A model generated the notes under the pieces. That model was given only the letters and a program-made list of their open reading frames with translations. It was not told the DNA's origin and ran no database searches. From NCBI GenBank assembly GCA_964535305.1, contig CAZHTF010000019.1, forward strand, positions 1 through 44,666: a stretch of 44,666 nt of DNA, written 5' to 3'. The translations under genes and the position numbers were made by a program. The stretch is from CAZHTF01 sp964535305. Lineage in GTDB: Bacteria; Planctomycetota; Phycisphaerae; UBA1845; Fen-1342. Shown piece after piece: positions 1 through 7,341 of the stretch (position 1 is its first letter; each line of letters starts with the position of its first letter).

Positions 1-1372
1 GCGTACCGGTCATGTCCGCGATTCGCTGGATGAACAACAGCGCCGCGAGGATCACGCCGACCGTGACAGCGATTGCCATGTCAAAGATGACCGTCAGGCC
101 GAAGCAAATCAGCAGCACGATGATGTCGTGCCGCGGGGCTACCCGCAGCACATGAATGAAGTGCTTCACTTCGCTCATGTTCCAGGCCACGATGAAGAGC
201 AGCGCCGCCATCGCCGACATCGGTAGGTATCCAAGCCACGGGGCGAAGAGCAGCATCGCCAGCAGAATGAACAGCGCGTGCGTCATGGCCGCCAGCGGCG
301 AGCGCGCCCCGTAGCGGATGTTGGTCGCGGTGCGCGCGATCGCGCCGGTCGCGGCGAATCCGCCAAGAAGCGGCGCGACCAGGTTGCCGACGCCTTGAGC
401 GAGCAGCTCGGCATCGGGATCGTGCTTCTTGCCGGTCATGCCGTCGGCCACGACTGCCGACAGTAGCGACTCGATCGCGCCCAGCATCGCCACCGCGAAG
501 GCCGAGGTGAGCAGCGCGCTGAAGCGGTCAAAGTCCAGGCTGGCCAGCAGCGGCCGGCCCTGCTCATCGGGATATTCCCAGGGCCAGGCGAAGCGCGGCA
601 GCGCCTGCGGAATGCCGTCGAAGCGCGATTGAATCGTGGCGACGGAGAAATCGGGAACCCAGTGCGTCAGAACAAGTGCCAGGCACGCGGCCGCCGGCAG
701 GGCCACGATCGGGGCCGGGATGCGACGCGTGATCCGCGGCAGCCCCAGCAGCAGCGCCAGCGTAAACAGGCCGATCGCCATGTCCTGCAGACGCAGCGTG
801 GGGAGCGCCAGCGCGATGCTCCAGACGCGTTCGACGAAGTGATCGGGCATGTGCTCGATCGCCAGGCCGAAAAAATCCTTGAGCTGCAGCGTCGCGATCA
901 CCACGGCGATGCCGGAGGTGAAGCCGGTGACGACCGGAAAGGGGATGTACTCAACCAGCCGACCCAGCCGGGCCAGCGCCATGCCCGCCAGGATCAACCC
1001 GGCCAGCGCCGTGGCCAGCAACAACCCGCCGGGCCCATGCTGATGCGCGATCGGCGCGAGGATCACGACGAATGCGGCGGTCGGTCCGGAGACCTGCACC
1101 TTCGAGCCGCCCAGCAGCGCGATGACTGCCCCGGCCACGATGCCGGTGTACAGTCCGTGTTGCGGCGGCACGCCGGACGCGATCGCCAGCGCCATGCACA
1201 GCGGCAGTGCGACAAAGCCGACCACCGCGCCGGCAAGCAGGTCGGCGCGCAGATCGGCCCAGCCGTAGCCGTTGCGAAATGCCATGCGGAGCGCGAAGAA
1301 TGGCTGCAATCCGGTTGGCAGCGCGGCGGCCGGCGGCGGTTGTGACGGAAGTGGTTGATGATGTTGGTGCAT
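1..1372 (-). CDS. SulP-family anion (sulfate/bicarbonate) transporter, 3' end beyond window
   Basis: Inner-membrane secondary transporter of the SulP/SLC26 family. The minus frame is open for 457 codons from an ATG at 1372 and leaves the window at base 1, so the end of the membrane domain and any C-terminal STAS domain are not visible. After a short Pro/Gln-rich N-terminus, typical SulP blocks follow: a WADLRADLLAG entry segment, VALPLCMALAIASGVPP in TM1, QVSGPTAAFVV, and a late stretch beginning MSEVKHF before the last helices. The start lies 19 bases after the stop of the upstream CpcT/CpeT-like lipoprotein gene, so the two are probably co-transcribed. No clear Shine-Dalgarno precedes the ATG. 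The substrate (sulfate, bicarbonate or another anion) cannot be told from sequence. Confidence 0.9.
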   Translation of the reverse strand, partial: MHQHHQPLPSQPPPAAALPTGLQPFFALRMAFRNGYGWADLRADLLAGAVVGFVALPLCMALAIASGVPPQHGLYTGIVAGAVIALLGGSKVQVSGPTAAFVVILAPIAHQHGPGGLLLATALAGLILAGMALARLGRLVEYIPFPVVTGFTSGIAVVIATLQLKDFFGLAIEHMPDHFVERVWSIALALPTLRLQDMAIGLFTLALLLGLPRITRRIPAPIVALPAAACLALVLTHWVPDFSVATIQSRFDGIPQALPRFAWPWEYPDEQGRPLLASLDFDRFSALLTSAFAVAMLGAIESLLSAVVADGMTGKKHDPDAELLAQGVGNLVAPLLGGFAATGAIARTATNIRYGARSPLAAMTHALFILLAMLLFAPWLGYLPMSAMAALLFIVAWNMSEVKHFIHVLRVAPRHDIIVLLICFGLTVIFDMAIAVTVGVILAALLFIQRIADMTGT

Positions 1373-1391
1373 TCGCGGGCCGCGGGCCGGC

Positions 1392-2120
1392 TCAGGTGGG
1401 CTCGCCGGGTTGGGCCTTGGTGAACACGTACGGGCCTTTTTCGCTGCCCCAGACCTGTTTGCCCTGCGCGTCGAAGCCGCGATCCCACGTCTGCATGCCA
1501 CCGGGCAGGATCATGACCTCGGAGGTCGCGTATTTCGCGCCGCGCAGCGCGCTCTCGCAGGCCTCGCCGCTGGTGCTGCCGACAAACGCCGGCCCGTCGC
1601 GCCGCAGCGTCACGGTGCAGCCGCGGCGCGGCGCGAGCTGCGCCGGTGTGAGGCTGTCAAAGCGCGCCGGTTGGCGAAACGCGCCGGCGAATTCAAGCGG
1701 ATCACCGGGCAGCTCAAACACGCGGCTTTCGAATGTCCCGCCGCCGCCGATCACGACCTGATAGATCCGCTGGCGATAGGGCCGATCCAGCGCTTCGGCC
1801 GCCGCCTGCTCGACGTACAGCCAGAAGCCGTCATCGCGGGTCGACCAGATCGGGACGATCTCCAGGCGGATGTCGCGGAAATCTGGGTCCTTTGCGGCCT
1901 GTGGCGCGCTGCTGAACGAGCCGCGCATGTACGCGATCAGTTGTGAGAGATCCGCGCGCGTCGCCAGTTCCGCCCTGCGCTCCGCGCTGACGCCGGCAGG
2001 TCCAGCCGGGTTCTGGCAGCCGGCCAGTAGCGTCAACATCGGGAGCAATCCGCGAATCGCCGCCAGCCGGCCACGCAGAATTCCAGCAGTCGCGGCGTTC
2101 GCTCGTTGACAATCTTGCAT
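1392..2120 (-). CDS. CpcT/CpeT-family (chromophore-lyase-like) lipoprotein
   Basis: 242 residues. The N-terminus is a lipoprotein signal with lipobox LLAGC (Cys35), so the protein is probably membrane-anchored outside the cytoplasm. Residues about 55-240 match the CpcT/CpeT fold: a LIAYMRGSFSS opening, PIWSTRDDGFWLYVEQAAAE, RPYRQRIYQVV, a GC-V-L central motif, and a C-terminal block with LRGAKYATSEV, TWDRGFDAQGKQVWG and a final YVFTK. In cyanobacteria this family attaches phycobilins to phycobiliproteins; members in non-photosynthetic bacteria have no known substrate, and nothing here suggests phycobilisomes. The ATG is preceded by GGAGG at good spacing. The gene reads into the SulP gene 19 bases downstream. 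Confidence 0.85.
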   Translation of the reverse strand: MQDCQRANAATAGILRGRLAAIRGLLPMLTLLAGCQNPAGPAGVSAERRAELATRADLSQLIAYMRGSFSSAPQAAKDPDFRDIRLEIVPIWSTRDDGFWLYVEQAAAEALDRPYRQRIYQVVIGGGGTFESRVFELPGDPLEFAGAFRQPARFDSLTPAQLAPRRGCTVTLRRDGPAFVGSTSGEACESALRGAKYATSEVMILPGGMQTWDRGFDAQGKQVWGSEKGPYVFTKAQPGEPT

Positions 2121-2231
2121 GGGGCCTCCGAGTCCGCATTTGTAGCGGATGCGGGGATATTACGCGATTCGCAGGCCGATGCGTGTGCGTCCGGGCGCCG
2201 TGCGGACGCAGCGGTGGTCCGCGGCGCGCTC

Positions 2232-3185
2232 TCAGGCGCTGCGCCGCCGCACGTTGCCGCACGCGAGCAGACACAGCCAGGCCAGGCTGCTGGCCGGCTC
2301 GGGAACCAGCGTACCCAGCGCGTTCGTGTTGAGCGTTCCGTTGATCCCGCCGCTGATCGTGTCGAGCGTCAGGTCGGCCAGCACGTTGGCAGGATCGCCG
2401 AGCGTGGGCAGCGCCAGCGGGAACTGCGGAATGGCCAGGTTGGGGTTGCTGGAGTTTGTCAGGTCGATCAAACGCGAAGACGTGAGCATCGCGCTCGTCC
2501 CATTCAGCAAAATCTCGCCATCCAGCGGGAGTGGCAGCGGCGCGCCCGGCAGCGTGAACACATTGCCGAAGAAATCGAATGTGGCAGTCAGCGAAACCAG
2601 CGGCACGACGCTGAAGGCGTAGCGGTTCTGACCGACGGGCGTCAACGTGCCGGGTGCGGCCGTGCCGATCTGCGTGACGCTCAGGCTGGTGATGGTGGCG
2701 TTGCCGAGCGGGAGGGTGATCGGAATCCCGCCGAGGTAGAGGAAATCCGGGTTTCGCGTGCGGAAAGTCGCCGTGCTGAGCGTGACGCTGGCGGGCAGGC
2801 TGATTGAGCCGCTGTCCAGCAGATCGACGGCGTAGTTGCTCAGGCTCAGCGATCCGCCGGCCGTATCGATCGCGATCTGGAAGCCGCCGGCGCTGCGCGT
2901 GTTCTGCGGGCCGCCGAGATTGCCATCCAGCGAGACGCTCACCGGTAAGTTCTCCGTTGGGCCGAACGGTCCGAACAAGCCGGGCTTGGTGCGCGTGCCG
3001 GTCGGGTTGCTGGTGGCGTCGTAGTTGCCGATCAAGGTGCCCTGCGTGTCGACCGCGGCGCTGACGTTGGCATTCAGACCGCTGGTGTTGGAGTTGATCT
3101 GAAAGGCGTACGGCAGTTGCTCGCCGCCGAAGAGCGCGGCGTTGCAGAAGCCGACTACGGTCAGGAGAGGTGTGATTCGGCGCAT
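2232..3185 (-). CDS. PEP-CTERM sorting-domain protein, function unknown
   Basis: 317 residues from the ATG at 3185, which has GGAG about 9 bases upstream; an in-frame ATG at 3263 lacks that signal. The N-terminus (MRRITPLLTVVGFCNAALFG) is a signal-like hydrophobic stretch. The body is rich in Ser, Thr, Leu and Asn, suggesting a beta-rich extracellular protein. The C-terminus has the PEP-CTERM tripartite signal: VPEP, a short hydrophobic helix (SSLAWLCLLACG) and an Arg cluster (NVRRRSA). By family knowledge, such tails are processed by an exosortase, which is not encoded in this window. The helix is short and contains two Cys, which is slightly atypical. Confidence 0.8.
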   Translation of the reverse strand: MRRITPLLTVVGFCNAALFGGEQLPYAFQINSNTSGLNANVSAAVDTQGTLIGNYDATSNPTGTRTKPGLFGPFGPTENLPVSVSLDGNLGGPQNTRSAGGFQIAIDTAGGSLSLSNYAVDLLDSGSISLPASVTLSTATFRTRNPDFLYLGGIPITLPLGNATITSLSVTQIGTAAPGTLTPVGQNRYAFSVVPLVSLTATFDFFGNVFTLPGAPLPLPLDGEILLNGTSAMLTSSRLIDLTNSSNPNLAIPQFPLALPTLGDPANVLADLTLDTISGGINGTLNTNALGTLVPEPASSLAWLCLLACGNVRRRSA

Positions 3186-3321
3186 GGGCGTCGCTCCGCT
3201 GTGTTCGTCAGGTCCGAAAACCGCCACCAGACTGGGGAGATCGCGCAGATGCGAGGATCTCACTGATCCTAGTCCGCGCGACGCCCGAAAATCAAAGCTC
3301 CGACGGTGTGCCCAGTCCTCA

Positions 3322-3345
3322 TAGCCACGAGCGTGGCCGCAGATC
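3322..3345. repeat. Small hairpin beginning TAGCCACG
   Basis: A GCCAC/GTGGC inverted repeat with a 4-base loop starts TAGCCACG, followed at once by a second hairpin (CGCAG ... CTGCG). It lies in the non-coding stretch between the divergent PEP-CTERM and zinc-ribbon genes. The same TAGCCACG word opens two other intergenic structures, at 10257 and 10435. Confidence 0.4.
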
Positions 3346-3464
3346 GCGCTGCGGCGTGGCGCTTCGGACGCTGTTTCGATTGAAGAATTGACCCAAGCGT
3401 TGCAGGCGGATTGCCGACGAAGAGCGTAAAGGCAGGAAATGCTAAGGCGCTGTCAGGACTGACC

Positions 3465-3662
3465 ATGAGCACCAACAGTGTGAAAACCGATCCGATCGTG
3501 ACGATGATCTGCCCGAACCTGAACTGCGGGCAGACGGTGATTGCGCCGCCGTCGGCTCGCGGCAAAGTGGTGCGCTGCGCGTATTGCAGCAGCCCGTTCC
3601 GCGTCCCGGATGTCGCGCCGCCTACCCCGGATCCGGAGCCACCCAAGCAGCGCCGCGCCTGA
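3465..3662 (+). CDS. Small zinc-ribbon protein
   Basis: 65 residues. Four cysteines form a zinc-ribbon pattern: C16-x4-C21 (in ICPNLNCGQ) and C38-x2-C41 (in RCAYCSSPF). The spacer contains SARGKVVRC, typical of the short MJ0042-like ribbons common in planctomycetes, which usually read as N-terminal modules of larger proteins. Here the ribbon is almost the whole protein and is followed by a Pro-rich tail ending KQRRA. I chose the ATG at 3465 because AGGA lies 6 bases upstream; an in-frame start at 3411 would add 18 residues. There is no signal peptide, so it is probably cytoplasmic. Partner and target are unknown. Confidence 0.65.
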   Translation: MSTNSVKTDPIVTMICPNLNCGQTVIAPPSARGKVVRCAYCSSPFRVPDVAPPTPDPEPPKQRRA

Positions 3663-3814
3663 GCTGGGCCGTCCGCGACGTACGCCGAGCTTGACCTGCC
3701 GCGCCTTCGAGGGGGAAGGACAGTGGTTGCGATTCATGCCATTGAATTCGCGTCGCCTGCCGCAGGCGGTGCGGTGAAGAAGCTGCGCGCCGCGCACTCC
3801 ACGCGGAGGCGCGT

Positions 3815-5506
3815 ATGAGCTACCTGCTTGAAACACTCGGGCGCGGATTGCTGTCGCAATTGCATGACGCATTCCGCAGCCAGTTGCCCGCCGAAGACGA
3901 GCTCGACCTGCCCGAACTGATCACGCGCTGCGCGGATTCGCCGCGCTCGGCGGACCTGGCGCTGCGGCTGGGCATGGTGCATCTGCGAGCCATGCGGCTG
4001 TCCGACGCGCGGGCCTGTTTCGAGCGCGCCCGCGGCATCGACCCGCAGGCTCCCTATCCGACGCTGGGTCTGGCGTGCGTGTTCGACGAGCTGGGCCGCG
4101 ATGATCTGGCCGTTGGCGAACTGCTGCACGCGCGCGAGCTCGATCCGCAGGACCCGGCCATCACCTTTGCGATCGCAATGTGCCGCGAACGCAGCGGCGA
4201 TGAGGCCGCGGCGATCAGCGAATATGCGCGGGCCATCGGGCTGTGTCCGCGGCTGCGGAACGCGTACGAACGTCGCGCGGCGCTGGCGATTCACCGCAGC
4301 CAGTGGGACGACGCGCTGCGCAGCTACGAGCATCTGAACGGGCTGGACCCCGGCGATGTCGACGTGCTGCTGACGCTGGCGACGCTGCACCTGGCGGCCC
4401 GGCAGCCAGCGTCCGCGATCGAGCGCTTTCAATGCGCGCTGCTGATCGAGCCGGATTGCACCGAGGAGGCCACCCGCGAGACGCAGCAGCTCTGCCAGAA
4501 CGGCCGCACCGACGAGGCACTGGCCGCTTTCGAAAGCCTGGTCGAAAAGCACCCCGGCGTATCCGAGTTCCGCGTGCACCTGGGCGATCTCTACGCCCGC
4601 AGCGGCGACGATGCGGCAGCAATCGCCAGCTACCGGGCCGCGATCGAGCTGCACCCGGGCTTCATTGAAGCCACGGTCAAGCTCGGGACGCAGCACCTGC
4701 GCCAGGGCCGCTACGAGGACGCGGCCCAGGCCTTCAACCGCGCCGTCGAGTTGAACGACCGCATGCTGCTAGCCTTCGCCGGGCTGTGCGTCGCGCAGGC
4801 CGCCGCTGGGCAGCACAGCGCGGCGCTTGAGACGCTTGGACTGGCGGCCAGCCTCGAGCCCAACAGCACGCTGCTGCTCTCGGAGACCGCGCGGCTGCAT
4901 CTGCGCGCCACGCAGATGCGCGACGCAGCCGCGATCCCGCGCGACAGGGCGTCGCCGCCGCACGACGCGCGCGTCGAGGATTGGATGAACGAAGCGCTCC
5001 GCCGCCACGCACAGGCCCTGCTGCGCTGGCCGCGGCGGGCCGATCTGCTGTATCGCCACGGCGTCTTGCTGCGGCACCAGGGCGCGTTTGACCGCGCGCA
5101 ACGGGCCTTCTGCGACGCACTCCAGGTTCAGCCGACGTTCGTGAAGGCCGCGGTGCGCTTGGGGGTATGCCTGCGCGAGCGCGGCCGCGTGGATGAAGCG
5201 CTCGACACGCTGCGGCACGCACTGTTCGTCTCGCCCGAGACGCTCCAGACGCACTATCGCCTGGCGCTGCGTTTCGCGCAACGGGCGCAGTTCGACGTGG
5301 CGCTCGATCACTTCGAGCAGGATCTGCCCGCCGACATCGCCCGCGACTTCCGCGCCAATCTCACGCTGGCGCTGCAGAGTGTCGGAATGGTCGATCGCGC
5401 CGCGGCCACCTGGCGCTGCTTCTGCGAAGTCAACGAAGCCCAGCTCGCGGAAACGCGCGGCGTGCGCACCGCGCCCACGCCGCACGCGGGCGACGCAGGA
5501 TTCTGA
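3815..5506 (+). CDS. Large tetratricopeptide-repeat protein
   Basis: 563 residues with near-continuous TPR-like helical pairs from about residue 45 to 520, marked by recurring A-x3-F/Y-x2-A-x2-L-x-P patterns, for example ACFERARGIDPQAP, AAISEYARAIGLCP, DAAQAFNRAVELN and RAQRAFCDALQVQP. There is no signal peptide or membrane helix, so it is likely a cytoplasmic scaffold. A less repetitive linker with acidic and Arg-rich patches lies near residues 365-390. GGAGG precedes the ATG. Neighbours give no functional clue. Confidence 0.85.
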   Translation: MSYLLETLGRGLLSQLHDAFRSQLPAEDELDLPELITRCADSPRSADLALRLGMVHLRAMRLSDARACFERARGIDPQAPYPTLGLACVFDELGRDDLAVGELLHARELDPQDPAITFAIAMCRERSGDEAAAISEYARAIGLCPRLRNAYERRAALAIHRSQWDDALRSYEHLNGLDPGDVDVLLTLATLHLAARQPASAIERFQCALLIEPDCTEEATRETQQLCQNGRTDEALAAFESLVEKHPGVSEFRVHLGDLYARSGDDAAAIASYRAAIELHPGFIEATVKLGTQHLRQGRYEDAAQAFNRAVELNDRMLLAFAGLCVAQAAAGQHSAALETLGLAASLEPNSTLLLSETARLHLRATQMRDAAAIPRDRASPPHDARVEDWMNEALRRHAQALLRWPRRADLLYRHGVLLRHQGAFDRAQRAFCDALQVQPTFVKAAVRLGVCLRERGRVDEALDTLRHALFVSPETLQTHYRLALRFAQRAQFDVALDHFEQDLPADIARDFRANLTLALQSVGMVDRAAATWRCFCEVNEAQLAETRGVRTAPTPHAGDAGF

Positions 5507-5715
5507 CCCCCAGCAGGAAGTGCGCCGCGGGCGCTGTGCGCGCCGCTTGCGCGATCCGAAAATTCAACACGCGCCGCGAAGCTGCGGCATGCCGGGTGTG
5601 CGGTGCGACTCAAGCACGCTTGCGGGCTGCCCGATGCATCTCTTGGGGAACGGGTGACCCCAGGCGCAATTCACGCGCTGCAGATACTCACACTTGCTCG
5701 TTCGAAGGAGAACGC

Positions 5716-6777
5716 ATGAGCCGTTTCGCTCGCATTGCCGCCCTGACTTGCCCGATCGCCGCGCTGTTGGCGCTGGGCGGTTGCCCAACGACAAGCACAA
5801 CGACAACCACAACAACGACTGGAACCGGAACCGGCACGGGCACCGGCACGACTGATACCAGCGACATTCAGAGCTTCCTGCCCAGCAGCGTCTCGCTGGA
5901 TGTCAGCGAAGTCAGCGCCGTACAAAGCGCCCGCACGCCCGCGGATGGCTACCGCGGCATCGTGCGCGGCTCGGCCGACATCGTCGAGATGTTCCAGAAT
6001 GCCGGCGACATCGTGGTCTCGATCGGCCAGCAGATTACCGACGACCTGACCGCGCGGACGCAGTCGCAGGTCAGCGGCGAGCTGACCATCAACAGCACCA
6101 CGGTCAGCTACAAGTGCGACTTTGGCGCATTCGACTTCGACGGCGACGGTACGCTGGACGGCTCGGGCAACTCACAGACTGTGCCGGTCGCGTTCCGCAT
6201 CTGGACCGACCGCGGCTCGGGATTTGTGCAGCTCATGTGCGGACTGGTGACCGTGCTGCCACGCTCCGGCAACCTCGGGGCCGGCACGCTCGTGGCCCGG
6301 CCTGTCAATGGCGACGGCAGCGCCCCGGCCGATCAGCAGCTTCTGATTCAGTGGGATCGCACCGACTCGGCACACAAGTGGAACCTGGCGTACGTCAGCG
6401 GCTCGGTCGATCAATCGCTGCAGGTCAAGGCCGATATCGCCTACACGCGCGTTGACCTGCGCGAGAACGGCAGCGGCGTCACCGAGAAGACCGTCCGCGC
6501 CAGCGCCGACTTCCAGCAGCACCCCAATGGCTACACCTCAATGCAGTCCGCCGTGCACTACCAGCGGCAGAGCACGGCACTGCTGCTCTCGGCGCAATCG
6601 ACCGGCGGGACGGACACGACCACGGCCAGCAATCTGTGCCTGAATTTCGCGGATTTCAGCGACCTCTCGGGCGCAGCCTGTCTGAGCTTCGACACGCAGG
6701 ACATGAGCTACCTGCCGCTCCCGGTCGGCGGCGAGAACGCCTTCCCGGCGGGTTTCACGGAAAGCCCGACGTTCTAG
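5716..6777 (+). CDS. Lipoprotein with Thr/Gly-repeat linker, function unknown
   Basis: 353 residues. The ATG at 5716 has GAAGGAG directly upstream. The signal ends in lipobox LALGGC (Cys23), followed by a linker of about 24 residues made almost only of Thr, then alternating Gly-Thr. The linker is encoded by imperfect ACN triplets that change into a GGNACN six-base repeat. The globular part contains FDFDGDGTLDGSG, a calcium-loop-like D-x-D-x-D-G sequence, and otherwise looks beta-rich. No family recognised. A strong intrinsic terminator follows 26 bases after the stop, so this is probably a single-gene transcript. Confidence 0.8.
   Translation: MSRFARIAALTCPIAALLALGGCPTTSTTTTTTTTGTGTGTGTGTTDTSDIQSFLPSSVSLDVSEVSAVQSARTPADGYRGIVRGSADIVEMFQNAGDIVVSIGQQITDDLTARTQSQVSGELTINSTTVSYKCDFGAFDFDGDGTLDGSGNSQTVPVAFRIWTDRGSGFVQLMCGLVTVLPRSGNLGAGTLVARPVNGDGSAPADQQLLIQWDRTDSAHKWNLAYVSGSVDQSLQVKADIAYTRVDLRENGSGVTEKTVRASADFQQHPNGYTSMQSAVHYQRQSTALLLSAQSTGGTDTTTASNLCLNFADFSDLSGAACLSFDTQDMSYLPLPVGGENAFPAGFTESPTF
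5787..5852 (+). repeat. Simple-sequence tract inside lipoprotein gene
   Basis: A tract of ACN triplets merges into a hexamer-like GGNACN repeat encoding poly-Thr then (Gly-Thr)n just after the lipobox Cys. Units are multiples of three, so length changes would alter linker length and not the frame. Confidence 0.6.
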
Positions 6778-6803
6778 ATCGAGTTTGGGTCTCACAACGC
6801 ACG

Positions 6804-6860
6804 ACGCAGAAAGCAGGACGCCGGTGGCCATGCCGAGCATCCTGCTTTCTGCGTTTTTCT
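6804..6860 (+). terminator. Intrinsic terminator of the 5716 lipoprotein gene
   Basis: Perfect 15-bp inverted repeat (6804-6818 with 6840-6854), a 21-base loop, then TTTTTCT. It lies 26 bases after the lipoprotein stop on the plus strand. The opposite strand has no U-run, so it is directional. Confidence 0.9.
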
Positions 6861-6874
6861 TGGCGGAGTCCGGA

Positions 6875-7120
6875 TCAGTCCATGTGCGAGCGGTGCGGGT
6901 TCTTGAAGGCGATCGCAGCGCACGCGACCGCGAACAGAAACGCGAATGCCCACGGGATCCACGGCCGCGTCGCCTCCAGACCGTTCACGTCCCACGGCGG
7001 CGGGCGGTCTTCGCCCTTCTTCGATTGTGCCAGCACGGGCGCGGCCAGCACGCACGCGTAACAAAGCGACACTGCAAGCCGGATGACGCAGCGGCGGAAG
7101 AGCGGCATGTACGACGCCAT
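6875..7120 (-). CDS. Small membrane protein with signal peptide and one TM helix
   Basis: 81 residues. An N-terminal hydrophobic segment ends VLAQ, a plausible signal peptidase site near residue 31. A short polar region follows, then WDVNGLEATRPWIPW leads into a helix at about 53-72, and the protein ends in KNPHRSHMD. The ATG at 7120 has GGAG 8 bases upstream. The balance of a Lys/Glu/Pro linker, a conserved-looking Trp-Pro entry and a short basic cytoplasmic tail suggests a small bitopic protein. I do not recognise a named family. Divergent from rpmH. Confidence 0.6.
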   Translation of the reverse strand: MASYMPLFRRCVIRLAVSLCYACVLAAPVLAQSKKGEDRPPPWDVNGLEATRPWIPWAFAFLFAVACAAIAFKNPHRSHMD

Positions 7121-7341
7121 GACCAAGTCTCCAATTCAAAACTTCAGCTTACTTCTGTGCGGTTTGTGCTACAAGCGCCTGCTTTCCGCCGCGCCACGCG
7201 TCGTTCGGGTTTGAAGCCGGTCGACTCGCGACCCGCGGCCGCGCCGAACGCACGCGGTCGGCGGTTGCCAACTCGCCGGTACTGCGTAACAATACGTGGC
7301 TTGACTGGATCCGTGGAACCGTTCGCCGCCGGCGCGTTTGG

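Noticed and set aside
5640..5665. GGGG/CCCC hairpin before the 5716 lipoprotein gene
   Set aside because: Four-base stem with mismatch above it and no U-run; not distinguishable from chance in GC-rich DNA.
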